From the NCBI GenBank assembly GCA_900764045.1, contig CAAFMN010000064.1, forward strand, positions 107,355-171,354: a stretch of 64,000 nt of DNA, in the 5' to 3' direction. The stretch comes from Clostridia bacterium. GTDB taxonomy: Bacteria; Bacillota; Clostridia; Lachnospirales; Bianqueaceae. The translations under genes and the position numbers were made by a program. This document shows, in pieces, positions 40,366 to 49,991 of the stretch; position 1 is the first letter of the stretch; every line of letters begins with the position of its first letter. The notes beneath the pieces were generated by a model that searched no databases, was not told the DNA's origin, and was given only the letters and a program-made list of their open reading frames with translations.

Positions 40366-41313
40366 TTACAGCGCCAGGTATCCGACCAGACACAGAATTG
40401 CCGTAATGATGACAAATACACTGACAACCTTGGTCTCTTTCCATCCGCTCAATTCAAAATGATGATGAATCGGTGCCATCTTAAACAGTCTCTTTCCATG
40501 GGTCGCCTTGAAGTATCCGACCTGCAGAACCACGGACAATACTTCCGCTACATAGATAAATCCCACGATCACGAGGATCAGAGGAATATCCAGCATAAGC
40601 GCGAGCGCGGACACAAAGCCGCCCAGCGCCAGAGATCCCGTGTCGCCCATGAAAACCTTCGCCGGATTAACGTTAAACAGCAGAAAGCCCAAGAGACTCC
40701 CTGCTACCGCGGAAGTCACAATGGCCAGATTGCTCTCCCGGCCCCAGGCGACAACCGCAAAGAAAGCGGCAACAATCACCGTTACGCCGGAAGCCAGGCC
40801 GTCCAGGCCGTCCGTGAAATTCACGCCGTTCACAAATGCCATAATAAACAAAAAGGCAAAAATATAATAAAAGAATCCGAGTTCCCATGTCCATCCAAAG
40901 AACGGAATATCGATGGCCGTCCTATAACCGTTCATCGCCAGATACAGCACAAACAACGCCGCCACCAGGCACTGCAGAACCCATTTCTGCAACGGCTTCA
41001 GGCCCTCGTTGTTCTTTTTGACAACCTTGATATAATCATCCAGAAAACCGATCAGGCCAAATCCCCAGGTGACCAGAAGCGCCGCGAGAATTTCACTGTC
41101 GAAATGAAAGCACAGAACCACGCCCAGGGTCAGGCTGATCAGGATCATGATGCCTCCCATCGTGGGCGTCCCCGCCTTCTTCTGATGCTCCTTCGGTCCC
41201 TCCGCCCGGATATACTGGCCGAATTTCAGCCGGTGCAGCATCGGAATCCCGATGGGGCATAAAAAGAGCTGTGCTACAAACGCTATCAAAGCTGCCATAA
41301 TTGAAATATTCAT
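40366..41313 (-). CDS. mraY: Phospho-N-acetylmuramoyl-pentapeptide transferase MraY
   Basis: Integral-membrane enzyme that attaches UDP-MurNAc-pentapeptide to undecaprenyl phosphate, forming lipid I. 315 residues with about ten helices. Recognised motifs: GTPTMGGIMIL near residue 48, FLDDYIKVV (Asp pair) near 90, NFTDGLDGLA near 168 and the C-terminal APIHHHFELSGW. It follows murF by ten bases in the dcw cluster. Confidence 0.97.
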   Translation of the reverse strand: MNISIMAALIAFVAQLFLCPIGIPMLHRLKFGQYIRAEGPKEHQKKAGTPTMGGIMILISLTLGVVLCFHFDSEILAALLVTWGFGLIGFLDDYIKVVKKNNEGLKPLQKWVLQCLVAALFVLYLAMNGYRTAIDIPFFGWTWELGFFYYIFAFLFIMAFVNGVNFTDGLDGLASGVTVIVAAFFAVVAWGRESNLAIVTSAVAGSLLGFLLFNVNPAKVFMGDTGSLALGGFVSALALMLDIPLILVIVGFIYVAEVLSVVLQVGYFKATHGKRLFKMAPIHHHFELSGWKETKVVSVFVIITAILCLVGYLAL

Positions 41314-41323
41314 CGTCTCACTC

Positions 41324-42703
41324 CTACCTTATCATTTGACTGATCGTATCAAAGGCCATCCTGCGGGAAGCCTTGACTAGTATTATATCACCGGTTTGCA
41401 GAAGTGAAAAGAGTTTCTTTTTCAGTTCTTCCAAATCTGAAAAGGCGTGGACCTCCATCCCCGGCGCCCGGGACGCAGCTTCTTCTGCGATATAATGCGC
41501 ATCCCCGCCCGCGGTAAGAAGCAGTTCAACCCCATGCTCCGCCGCATAGGCGCCGACTTCACGGTGTCCCTTCTCTGAATAAAATCCCATCTCAAACATA
41601 TCGCCCAGAATGGCGACATGCCGCCCTCCCTTCTGGGCCTCCAACACATCGATCGCCGCCTTCATAGACGCCGGACTCGCATTATAGGAGTCATCCAGAA
41701 TGGTATATTTTTCATTTTTATAGATGTTCATGCGCAGTTCGGTCGGCGTAAATGAGGCAATACCACGGCACAGCGCCGCGTCGTCAAGTCCCAGCTTTTT
41801 ACCGATAGCATACGCAGCAAGCATAGCATATACCATATGTCTGCCCAATGCGTGTGTCTCCAGATGAATGTTCTTGCCCCAGGCATCCACCTCTGTACAC
41901 AAAAGGTCGCCTTGCTGCTCCCAGGAAAGCGCCCGGACATCGCATACTTCAGAAAATCCGTAGAGAACACCCGGAATCCGCATCGTCTTGCTGTATTCAT
42001 AGAGCATCGGATCATCTCCGCACAGATATACGCAGCTGTTCTCGTCCATGACCTCCAGCATCTCCGTCTTGGCCTGGAGAATTCCCTGCTGCGATCCCAG
42101 ATATTCAATATGGGATACGCCTATATTGGTGATTACGCCCAGCTTGGGTCTGGCAATTCCCGCGAGATACCGGATCTCTCCGAAATGGTTCATCCCCATC
42201 TCCAGTACCGCCGCCTGAATGTCTTCCTCTATCTGAAAGACCGCCAGCGGAAGGCCGAACTGATTATTCAGATTGCCCGGTGTCTTAAACGTCTTAAGTC
42301 CGCCGGATAAAGCGGCCGCGATCATATCCTTGGTTGTGGTCTTGCCGACACTCCCCGTTACTCCGATCACCGGAATCTGAAGCTCCTGCAGATACCACGC
42401 CGCAAGGCTTCCCATAGCCTTGACCGGATCCTCTGTTACAAACAGCAACTTTCCCTCCGGGACCCGGATCTCATGCTCTGCGGCGTACGCACGGGAGGCG
42501 AAACAGCATACCGCCCCCTTCTCATAGCACTCCTCCAGAAAACGGTGGCTGTCCACCCGCTCTCCCTGCATGGCAACAAACAGCGAGTTCTGGGTGACCT
42601 TGCGCGAATCGATTACGACCGAAGTGATCTCCTGTCCGCGGAGCTCACCCCGCATCTCTCCTTCCAGTATCTTACTGATCTCCTCACAGGATATCTTTCT
42701 CAT
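41324..42703 (-). CDS. murF: UDP-MurNAc-tripeptide:D-Ala-D-Ala ligase MurF
   Basis: Adds D-Ala-D-Ala to the UDP-MurNAc-tripeptide in cytoplasmic peptidoglycan synthesis. 459 residues. The ATP loop is GVTGSVGKTTTKDMIAA (near residue 115), followed by TPGNLNNQFGLPLA, EMGMNHFGEIRYLA and the C-terminal DDSYNASPASM. Its start overlaps the murE stop by four bases, so the two are coupled. Ends ten bases before mraY. Confidence 0.97.
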   Translation of the reverse strand: MRKISCEEISKILEGEMRGELRGQEITSVVIDSRKVTQNSLFVAMQGERVDSHRFLEECYEKGAVCCFASRAYAAEHEIRVPEGKLLFVTEDPVKAMGSLAAWYLQELQIPVIGVTGSVGKTTTKDMIAAALSGGLKTFKTPGNLNNQFGLPLAVFQIEEDIQAAVLEMGMNHFGEIRYLAGIARPKLGVITNIGVSHIEYLGSQQGILQAKTEMLEVMDENSCVYLCGDDPMLYEYSKTMRIPGVLYGFSEVCDVRALSWEQQGDLLCTEVDAWGKNIHLETHALGRHMVYAMLAAYAIGKKLGLDDAALCRGIASFTPTELRMNIYKNEKYTILDDSYNASPASMKAAIDVLEAQKGGRHVAILGDMFEMGFYSEKGHREVGAYAAEHGVELLLTAGGDAHYIAEEAASRAPGMEVHAFSDLEELKKKLFSLLQTGDIILVKASRRMAFDTISQMIR

Positions 42704-44160
42704 GCTTTTCCTCCGTCAAATGCCTTTTCCACTTCTTCCACATCGTCAAAATGGATCTTTTCCCGTCCGATAATCTGATAATCCTCATGTCCCTTACCGG
42801 CAACCAGTACAATATCCCCCGGCTGCGCCAGTTCGATCGCCCGGCAGATCGCCGCCCGGCGGTTTTCAATCACCTCATACGGACAGGAGGTCTCCAGGAT
42901 GCCCGGCTCCATCTCCTTCAGGATAGCCATCGGATCCTCTGTTCTCGGATTATCCGAAGTCAGGATCACATAATCACTATGTTCTCCGGCAACGCGGGCC
43001 ATCACCGGTCTCTTGCTCCGATCCCGGTCGCCTCCGCACCCCACAACCGTTAGAACTCTATGCGTACGGAATTCTTCAATCGTTTCCAGTACATTCTTGA
43101 GCGCGTCCGGAGCGTGAGAATAATCCACGACGGCCGCGATATGATTGGGTCCGTGAACCGTCTGGAATCTTCCCCGGACGATCCGGTCCTTGCGTCCCAA
43201 CTCCTTCACAATGACCTCCTCCGGAATCTCCAGCAGCAGCGCAGCTGCCGCGGCGGCCATCGTATTATATACATTGAAACGGCCGGGATAAGGATAGGAG
43301 ATATGCAGCTTTTTGCCCTCTCCGTAACACAGATCATACTCCACGCCGTGAATATTCATCGTGATATTCTCCGCCTTAAAGTCCGCCTCATGGTCAATCG
43401 CGTAGCTCAGCATCCGACAATACCCGGCCTCATAGACCTTGCGTCCGGCGGGATCATCCAGATTGCTGAGTCCCAGCCGCGCCCGATGAAAGAGCTGCAT
43501 CTTGGCCTCCAGGTAGGCTTCCATCGTCTTATGGAAATCCAGGTGATCCAGAGAAAGATTGGTAAAAAGAGCCAGATCAAAATGCGTTCCGTCCACACGG
43601 TGCAGTGCCAGCGCATGAGAGGATACCTCCATGACCGCGGAATGAACCTCCTGCTCCCGCATCGTCGCGAACAGCTGCTGCAGGTCAAATGCCTGCGGCG
43701 TTGTATACTGCGCCGGGTACGCCGTATCTCCGATCTTATTTTCAATCGTACCGATCAAACCGGCCTTTCGTCCGTCCGCCATGAGGATCCGATGGATCAG
43801 CGTGGTCGTCGTCGTCTTTCCCTTGGTTCCGGTGACTCCGATCATACACATCGATTCCGATGGACGCTCATAGAAGTTCACCGCCATCACCGGCATCGCT
43901 TCCAGAACAGAATCCACCTGCAGCACCAGCATATGATCCGGATACTGTGTCAACGCATGCTCTACCACCGCCAGAACCGCTCCCTGCCGGGCCGCCTGCG
44001 CTACAAAATCATGTCCGTCAAACGCTCCGCCGCTGACCGCGACAAAAGCTCCGCCGGGCACTACTTTTCGCGAATCATACACGATCGATGTGATCTCTCC
44101 GGCGTTCTCTCCTGCCAGTACCTGATACTTTACACCATTCATCAGCGTTTTCCAATTCAT
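42700..44160 (-). CDS. murE: UDP-MurNAc-L-Ala-D-Glu:meso-diaminopimelate ligase MurE
   Basis: Adds the third residue of the peptidoglycan stem. 486 residues. The ATP loop is GVTGTKGKTTTTTLIH near residue 113, with the TTPQA and EVSSHALALHRVDG blocks. The motif SDNPRTEDP near residue 405 is the DNPR signature selecting meso-diaminopimelate rather than lysine. The ATG follows AGAGGAGGG 20-odd bases after spoVD. It is coupled to murF by a four-base overlap. Confidence 0.97.
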   Translation of the reverse strand: MNWKTLMNGVKYQVLAGENAGEITSIVYDSRKVVPGGAFVAVSGGAFDGHDFVAQAARQGAVLAVVEHALTQYPDHMLVLQVDSVLEAMPVMAVNFYERPSESMCMIGVTGTKGKTTTTTLIHRILMADGRKAGLIGTIENKIGDTAYPAQYTTPQAFDLQQLFATMREQEVHSAVMEVSSHALALHRVDGTHFDLALFTNLSLDHLDFHKTMEAYLEAKMQLFHRARLGLSNLDDPAGRKVYEAGYCRMLSYAIDHEADFKAENITMNIHGVEYDLCYGEGKKLHISYPYPGRFNVYNTMAAAAAALLLEIPEEVIVKELGRKDRIVRGRFQTVHGPNHIAAVVDYSHAPDALKNVLETIEEFRTHRVLTVVGCGGDRDRSKRPVMARVAGEHSDYVILTSDNPRTEDPMAILKEMEPGILETSCPYEVIENRRAAICRAIELAQPGDIVLVAGKGHEDYQIIGREKIHFDDVEEVEKAFDGGKA

Positions 44161-44187
44161 TTCTAGTCCCTCCTCTGATCCATTGAT

Positions 44188-46122
44188 CTATCCCAAGTAT
44201 ACCACTATTTTGCTGTCTGTATTAATCCATTCTCCGCTTGCCGGAAATTGCTCGATCACCTGCTCGCCCTCACCCAGGACATCCAGTTCCATACCGGCCG
44301 TTTTTTTCGCCTGAGCCAGACTCATCCCTAACAGATCCGGGACCTCGCTCAACGAAACATCCTCCTGCTGAAGCTCTTCCTCCGTATATTCCGGCTGAAT
44401 TCCCAGATATGGCAGTACATTTTCCAGGAGTTCTCTTACTACGGGTGCGCATACGGTGCCGCCGTAGTAGATTCCTTCCGGCTCGTCAATCAGCATCAAC
44501 GTCATGATCTGCGCGTTTTCCACCGGAGTAAAGCATAAAAAAGATGAAATATATTTTTTGGCGCTTCTGGGAAGCTTCTGGCTGGTCGCCGTCTTGCCCC
44601 CGATTCTGTATCCCGTGATGGCCGCTTTGCTTCCGCCGCCTTCGCTGACTACCGTCTCCAGAACCTCTCGGAGCGTCCGTGAAACCTCCGGTGTCAAGAC
44701 TCCCTTCTCCACCGGAAACTCCAGTGTTTTGAGTGTTACGCCTTCGCTGTCCTGAATTTTCGTGCCAAAATGGGGCGTGATCAGATTGCCTCCATTGACC
44801 GCAGACGCGGCAGCCCGCAGCAGCTGCATGGGTGTAATCGCTATGGACTGGCCGAATCCCATGGTCGCAAGCTCCACAGGACCCACATCACCCACATTGT
44901 ACATGATGCCCACCGCTTCCCCTGAGATATCGATTCCGGTCTTCTGATCGAATCGAAAGGCCTTCAGATACTCATAGAACCGGTCTGCCCCCAGACGCAG
45001 TGCCAAAGTCATAAATACCGGATTGCAGGAATTCTGCACTCCCTGCACAAAGGTCTCCGTACCGTGTCCTCCTGCCTTATGGCAGCGGATTCTGCGATCT
45101 GCCACAACCAGACTGCCGCTGCACTGGAATGTCTCATCCAGGCGTACCACATTCTCTGACAAAGCCGCAGCGGCCGTTATGATCTTAAAGGTCGAACCCG
45201 GTTCATAGGTATCATTCACGCAGAAATTTCTCCACATCTGATTCAATGCCTGTGTCCTCTCCGCTTCTTCCATCGTCTCCCATTGTTCCTGGAGTACGGG
45301 ATTCTGAATCGTAAACGGATCATTGAGATCAAAATCCGGCGCAATCGCCATGCAATAGATCTCTCCATTCTCCGGATTCATCATGATGATCGCTCCGCGC
45401 TTTGCGTTTTTCTGCTCGATTGTGCGCTCCAGGAGCTGCTGAGCATACTGCTGAATCACAATGTCCAGGCTGATCTGCAGCGTGTTGCCCGCAGTCGCCC
45501 CGGTCCGAAGCTCCTCCGTTCCCGCCAGCCGAAGTCCCCTGGCATCTGTCAGTGTCAGGATCTCTCCGTTGATTCCCTGCAGATACGCGTTGTATGTCGC
45601 TTCCAGTCCGATAATTCCCTGACTGTCACTGCCCGCAAAGCCAATGGACTGGGATGCCAGATGCCCAAACGGATAATATCTTTTGAAATTCTCGTCGATC
45701 TGAATTCCCGCGAGTCCCGCAGCCCGGATCTCCTCCGCAGTCTCCGGTTCCACACGAGTCTTGATGATCTGCAAAGCCACCTTCTTTTCCACTTTTTTCA
45801 AAGTATCTTCATGGTCCAGCCCCAGCTTCTCCGAAAGGAGCCGTGCCACCGCTTCTGTGTCTTCTATCTGATTATGAATTACACTGACAGAACACACCGA
45901 AGCGCTGGAGGCCAGCACCACACCGTTTCGGTCCAGAATCTCCCCGCGTCTGGCATATAATATCCGCTCCCTGTAATGCAGGTCCTCTGCCAGACGGCTC
46001 AGATACTCTCCCCGAAACAGCTGTATATATCCTACTCTCAGAATCAAAGCGACGATCAGCAGCGTACAGACAAACAGAACAACCATCAGCCGCCGTCTGT
46101 AGCGTGCCGGAATCCTTGCCAT
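44188..46122 (-). CDS. spoVD: SpoVD-type class B penicillin-binding protein with PASTA domain
   Basis: Transpeptidase of 644 residues. One N-terminal helix, the dimerisation domain (RRGEILDRNGVVLA), the transpeptidase with active-site Ser in EPGSTFKI, SxN in QNSCNPVF, and KTATSQK in place of the usual KTG(T/S) motif, then one PASTA domain (SEVPDLLGMSLAQAKK) at the end. SpoVD serves the spore cortex in B. subtilis. The start at 46122 follows GGGGAGG; the upstream GTG (46137) lies inside that site. KTA for KTG may be a family trait, from memory. Next to a second PBP (46177) that keeps KTG and lacks PASTA. Confidence 0.9.
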   Translation of the reverse strand: MARIPARYRRRLMVVLFVCTLLIVALILRVGYIQLFRGEYLSRLAEDLHYRERILYARRGEILDRNGVVLASSASVCSVSVIHNQIEDTEAVARLLSEKLGLDHEDTLKKVEKKVALQIIKTRVEPETAEEIRAAGLAGIQIDENFKRYYPFGHLASQSIGFAGSDSQGIIGLEATYNAYLQGINGEILTLTDARGLRLAGTEELRTGATAGNTLQISLDIVIQQYAQQLLERTIEQKNAKRGAIIMMNPENGEIYCMAIAPDFDLNDPFTIQNPVLQEQWETMEEAERTQALNQMWRNFCVNDTYEPGSTFKIITAAAALSENVVRLDETFQCSGSLVVADRRIRCHKAGGHGTETFVQGVQNSCNPVFMTLALRLGADRFYEYLKAFRFDQKTGIDISGEAVGIMYNVGDVGPVELATMGFGQSIAITPMQLLRAAASAVNGGNLITPHFGTKIQDSEGVTLKTLEFPVEKGVLTPEVSRTLREVLETVVSEGGGSKAAITGYRIGGKTATSQKLPRSAKKYISSFLCFTPVENAQIMTLMLIDEPEGIYYGGTVCAPVVRELLENVLPYLGIQPEYTEEELQQEDVSLSEVPDLLGMSLAQAKKTAGMELDVLGEGEQVIEQFPASGEWINTDSKIVVYLG

Positions 46123-46176
46123 AGCAATCCTCCCCACACGGAGTATCCCTATAAGTATATGGATTCCCTGACAGAC

Positions 46177-47940
46177 TTATGATTCCGGGTAGATATTGAG
46201 ATAAGGCAGAATCTTCTCCAGTACCCGCGCCGCTACTTTCTGCGCCGGGGCACTGCTGCCGCTCTTGGCTTCATCCAGAATAATCAGGATTCCCACCTCC
46301 GGGTCATCGATGGGGGCAAAGCCTACAAAGGATACAATGTATTTATTCTCCTCATAATCGCCCTTTTCCGCTGTACCCGTCTTACCGCCGATACGGTACC
46401 CTTCCAGTGATACGCCACCGCCGGTACCTTCTTCAACAACCGCTTCCATACCGCTGCGGATAATCGCGGAGGTCTCTGCCGAGATGACCTGACGCAGAGT
46501 GCGCGTACTGGTCTCGGAGATTACATTGCCCCGTTCATCCAGGATCTGCTTGAGCAGATGCGGCTGTACCAGATATCCGTCATTGACACAGGCGGATTCC
46601 GCCGTCAGAAGCTGAATCGGCGTCAGATTGAAACCTTGTCCGAAGGATGTCGTCGCCATCTCAACCGGCCCCAAGGTATCTTCATCATATACCAGCGCCG
46701 CGGCGGAAGCCTCGTCCGGGAGATCGATTCCGGTCAGCTGCCCGATTCCAAAGGCCTTCTGGTAGGTATAGTACGTGCTGGCACTGACCATCTCACTGAT
46801 CTTGATCATACCGATATTACAGGAATTTTCAATGATGGACCGGATGGTCTGCGTCCCGTGCGCTACATAGTAGGCGCACTTGAAGTTCTGATCGTAGAAT
46901 GTATAGGAAGCATTGCAGGTAAATGTATCATACGCACTGATCGACCCGGAATCCAGCGCCGCTGCCGCGAACACCGGCTTATAGGTTGAACCCGGCTGAT
47001 AGGTTCCGGATACGGCGTAATTATTCCAGATCATCGTCGGCAGAAAATCCGCTTCGGCTTGCATCTGTGTCGTATGCTGGCTGGTCAGTCCGATCACCTT
47101 CTCCACATCGTTGAGATCAAAGGTCGGGTAGACCGCCATTCCATAGATCTCGCCCGTCTTGGGATTCATGATGATTCCGCAGGCTCTCAGACACTCTTCC
47201 TCCTGCATGGTCTGCGCCAGGGCCTGCTCCAGATAATACTGCACTGTCTGGTCCAGGGTGAGTACCAGAGAATTTCCATTCTGCGCGTCCACGACCTCTT
47301 CCAGATAGTTTCCGTCCCCTGTCGATACGACCATCTTGCGTCCTGCCGTACCGGACAGCTCCTCATCATACTCTCCTTCGATGCCATATACGCCGTTAAA
47401 GCCAATCACCTGCGCCGCCAGCTCATGATTCGGATAGACCCTTTCCTGAATCTCCTCGTGCCATACGCCGACGATATCACCGGATTCTTTCTTATCATCA
47501 ATCAGTGCCTTGATCGACTCAGAGATGCTCCGTCCCTGTTTGAAACGTTCATACTGGCTGGAAGCGTATTCAGCCTCCAGATATTTTTCCAACACCGAAG
47601 TATCCTTGATCCCCAGGATTTTGCACAGCTCCCGGATCGTGGACTGCTGCGTCACGGTATCCGCCGCCTGCAGCACCTTGGGATCGATGATCACATCATA
47701 CACCCGCTCACTTCTGGCCAGGACATTCTGATTCCGATCATAAATGGTTCCGCGCAGCGCGGCGATGGTACTGTCCTGCTGTGAGCTCTGCTGCTCCTGA
47801 ATCGCCTGTTTATATTCCTCTCCGTGTACCGTCTGAATCCAGATAATCCGTCCGAACAGCCCTGCGATCAGTGCCAGAATCAGGACGACCACTATCAAGA
47901 GCCTTGTTCGGTTGAGTTTTGTACCCTGCTGTTTTGCCAT
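46177..47940 (-). CDS. Class B penicillin-binding protein, PBP2B/FtsI-like
   Basis: Divisome transpeptidase of 587 residues, likely the vegetative septal enzyme. N-terminal helix, dimerisation domain (AALRGTIYDRNQNVLA), transpeptidase with Ser in QPGSTYKP, SCN in ENSCNIGM and KTG in IGGKTGTAEK. No PASTA domain. The ATG follows AGAGGGGAAG. A terminator-like hairpin sits between it and ftsL upstream, so its expression may be attenuated. Two PBPs in tandem (this and spoVD) before murE match Bacillus. Confidence 0.93.
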   Translation of the reverse strand: MAKQQGTKLNRTRLLIVVVLILALIAGLFGRIIWIQTVHGEEYKQAIQEQQSSQQDSTIAALRGTIYDRNQNVLARSERVYDVIIDPKVLQAADTVTQQSTIRELCKILGIKDTSVLEKYLEAEYASSQYERFKQGRSISESIKALIDDKKESGDIVGVWHEEIQERVYPNHELAAQVIGFNGVYGIEGEYDEELSGTAGRKMVVSTGDGNYLEEVVDAQNGNSLVLTLDQTVQYYLEQALAQTMQEEECLRACGIIMNPKTGEIYGMAVYPTFDLNDVEKVIGLTSQHTTQMQAEADFLPTMIWNNYAVSGTYQPGSTYKPVFAAAALDSGSISAYDTFTCNASYTFYDQNFKCAYYVAHGTQTIRSIIENSCNIGMIKISEMVSASTYYTYQKAFGIGQLTGIDLPDEASAAALVYDEDTLGPVEMATTSFGQGFNLTPIQLLTAESACVNDGYLVQPHLLKQILDERGNVISETSTRTLRQVISAETSAIIRSGMEAVVEEGTGGGVSLEGYRIGGKTGTAEKGDYEENKYIVSFVGFAPIDDPEVGILIILDEAKSGSSAPAQKVAARVLEKILPYLNIYPES

Positions 47941-47949
47941 GTTCTTCCC

Positions 47950-47987
47950 CTCTAAAAAATACAGGCCTGGAAATCACTCTCCAGGCC
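47950..47987 (-). terminator. Terminator-like hairpin between ftsL and the PBP2B gene
   Basis: GGCCTGGA (47964-47971) pairs with TCCAGGCC (47980-47987) around GAGTGATT on the minus strand, then TGTATTTTTT follows. It lies eight bases past the ftsL stop and only about 20 before the next ATG, inside the operon. Confidence 0.7.
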
Positions 47988-47995
47988 GTGTCAGA

Positions 47996-48508
47996 TCAGT
48001 CTTTTCCTCCGAATAAATGGAACCTTACCTGCGTGGGCTTGCGTACAGCCTCCTCCTGCATCTGCTGCACGGTATATCCATTATCAAGCGATCCCATCTG
48101 CGTGATCTCACTGCCCGTTGCCTCCCGCATTCCCAACGTTCCGGTCGCGTATTCGTACAGCTCGGACAGTGTCATGTCTTCTGCCGTGCCGTTTTCCAGC
48201 ACTGCCGTATTCTGTATCTGTTCCTGCAGCTGCTCCTGCATCTGTGCTAGTTTCTGTTTCGCTGTAAATAGCTGGCTGTATCCCGCGGCAATCATCAGCA
48301 GTCCGCCGGCTACCATAAGCACCGCTACCAACACTGTTGCACGCTTCCATAAGGGCAGGGATTTCTTGGTTACCTGCGGTGTCTTCTTCGGTGCGGGAGC
48401 TTTTGCGGGCGACGGTTCTTCCCTTAACGGCTGGTGTGCCAGATTACCGTCATACGATGCTTCCGGCGCAAAATAATCAAACAACTCTTCCTGAGCTTCT
48501 GCCGACAT
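47996..48508 (-). CDS. ftsL: FtsL-like division protein
   Basis: A 170-residue bitopic membrane protein. A long Pro/Lys-rich cytoplasmic N-terminus (residues 1-52) leads to one helix (ATVLVAVLMVAGGLLMIAAG) and an extracytoplasmic coiled coil (QKLAQMQEQLQEQIQNTAVL). Size, topology and position between rsmH and the PBP identify it, since ftsL sequences diverge greatly. The N-terminal tail is longer than the usual 30 residues. It stabilises the FtsQ-FtsL complex. Confidence 0.82.
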   Translation of the reverse strand: MSAEAQEELFDYFAPEASYDGNLAHQPLREEPSPAKAPAPKKTPQVTKKSLPLWKRATVLVAVLMVAGGLLMIAAGYSQLFTAKQKLAQMQEQLQEQIQNTAVLENGTAEDMTLSELYEYATGTLGMREATGSEITQMGSLDNGYTVQQMQEEAVRKPTQVRFHLFGGKD

Positions 48509-48524
48509 GGCCTGCTCCCCTCCT

Positions 48525-49466
48525 CTATACTCTTTCCGCGATCCGAAGCTTCGCGCTTCTGGACCTCGGATTGACTTCTATCTCTTCTGCGTCCGGTACG
48601 ATGGGCTTTCTTGTGATCACCCGCACGACCGGTTTTTTCCCGCATATACATACCGGAAAATCCTTGGGGCATGTACAGGGGTTCTCCAGGCTGCGGAATG
48701 TCTGCTTGACAATCCGGTCCTCCAGAGAATGAAATGTTATAATACAGATCCGTCCGCCCGGCGCAAGATATTCCGCCATGGAACGAATCGACTTCTCCAG
48801 TATATCCAACTCATGATTGACCTCAATCCGAAGCGCCTGAAACGAGCGCTTGGCCGGATGCGGCCCATCCTGGCGCGCTCCCTTGGGAACCGCCTCTTTG
48901 ATGATTCTGACCAACTCGCCGGTTGTCTCAATGGGCTTCTGCTGCCTCTCTTTTGCGATAAACTCGGCAATCCGCGCGGACCATCTCTCTTCTCCGTATT
49001 CTGTCAGGATCCTCCGCAGCTCTTCCTCTGGATAGGTATTGACCACATCCCTGGCCGTAAGCGGCGCGCGCTGATCCATCCGCATGTCCAGCTCCGCGTC
49101 CTGCATATAGGAAAAACCGCGTTCTCCATCATCCAGCTGTTTGGAAGATACTCCGAGATCCAGCAGCACCCCGTGTACTGCCTTCACTCCCAGAGTCTCC
49201 ATAATTCCCGGGAAATTCTGAAAATTATCCCGCACAATGGTGACATTCTCAAACTCTCCCAGTTTTTCATATCCGTTTTTTACCGCGGCCTCATCCTGGT
49301 CGATCCCAATGAACCGTCCATCAGGTCCCAGCCGCCTGCACACCTCCAGTGCGTGACCCGCGCCGCCCAATGTTCCATCCACGTAAACTCCGTCAGGACG
49401 GATCTTCAGGCCTTCGATACATTCGTTCTTCAGAACCGAAATATGTTTAAATTCCACGTTTCTCAC
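48525..49466 (-). CDS. rsmH: 16S rRNA (cytosine-1402-N4)-methyltransferase RsmH
   Basis: Makes m4Cm1402 in the ribosomal P site with RsmI. 313 residues. SAM motif GTLGGAGHALEV near residue 31; GFSYMQDAELDMRMDQ near 120; GGRICIITFHSLEDRIVK near 235, the family hallmark. Second gene of the dcw cluster after mraZ, as is universal. Only 24 bases separate it from the mraZ stop. Confidence 0.97.
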   Translation of the reverse strand: MRNVEFKHISVLKNECIEGLKIRPDGVYVDGTLGGAGHALEVCRRLGPDGRFIGIDQDEAAVKNGYEKLGEFENVTIVRDNFQNFPGIMETLGVKAVHGVLLDLGVSSKQLDDGERGFSYMQDAELDMRMDQRAPLTARDVVNTYPEEELRRILTEYGEERWSARIAEFIAKERQQKPIETTGELVRIIKEAVPKGARQDGPHPAKRSFQALRIEVNHELDILEKSIRSMAEYLAPGGRICIITFHSLEDRIVKQTFRSLENPCTCPKDFPVCICGKKPVVRVITRKPIVPDAEEIEVNPRSRSAKLRIAERV

Positions 49467-49490
49467 CCTCGTCTACTCTATCTCCGGTTC

Positions 49491-49970
49491 TTACAGTCCC
49501 AGCGCTCCCAATGTCTCCGTCCAGGCCTCGTCGTCCTCTTCGTCCTCGTCCGCACCATTGTAGCGCATCCACGCGTCGTAGTCCCACAGCTCAATGTGCT
49601 TGTCCATGCCGATCATCATCACGTTTTTATCGATTCCGGCATATTGCTTCAGATCCGAAACAATAGAGATCCGTCCCTGCTTGTCCAGGGCCGTACTCTG
49701 TGTATTGGAGAAAAACCTACGCTTGAATCTGCGGACACTCTCCTGACTATCCGATACATTCTCCAGCTTGGCTTTCAGCTCTCCAAAATTCTCCTCCGGC
49801 CACAGGCACAGACACGGTTCCTTTCTGCCCTTCGGATCCCACAAATTGGTGGTGATATAGAAATTATGACTCTGCGTCATGTCATTTCCAACAAGCTCCG
49901 GCCGGTATTCGGTCGGGATAATCAACCGTCCCTTATCGTCTACGGAATGGTTGTACTTATTGCAGAACAT
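49491..49970 (-). CDS. mraZ: Transcriptional regulator MraZ
   Basis: First gene of the dcw cluster: a 159-residue AbrB-like DNA-binding protein that forms rings and controls its own operon. Two SpoVT/AbrB-type repeats are visible: KGRLIIPTEYR (near residue 14) and KQGRISIVSDLKQYAG (near 95), with a DxxR/GxxxxxP-like core. A C-terminal acidic tail (NGADEDEEDDEAWTE) is longer than in most homologues. Five TGGAG boxes ten bases apart lie between its -10 and start (49992-50036), so autorepression is very likely. Confidence 0.96.
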   Translation of the reverse strand: MFCNKYNHSVDDKGRLIIPTEYRPELVGNDMTQSHNFYITTNLWDPKGRKEPCLCLWPEENFGELKAKLENVSDSQESVRRFKRRFFSNTQSTALDKQGRISIVSDLKQYAGIDKNVMMIGMDKHIELWDYDAWMRYNGADEDEEDDEAWTETLGALGL

Positions 49971-49991
49971 GCGCTCATCTCCTTTCTATGT

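Noticed and set aside
39153..40406. 417-residue plus-strand frame opposite the SEDS gene
   Set aside because: Rich in His, Gln and Arg in the manner of antisense frames, and overlaps a well-conserved membrane enzyme.
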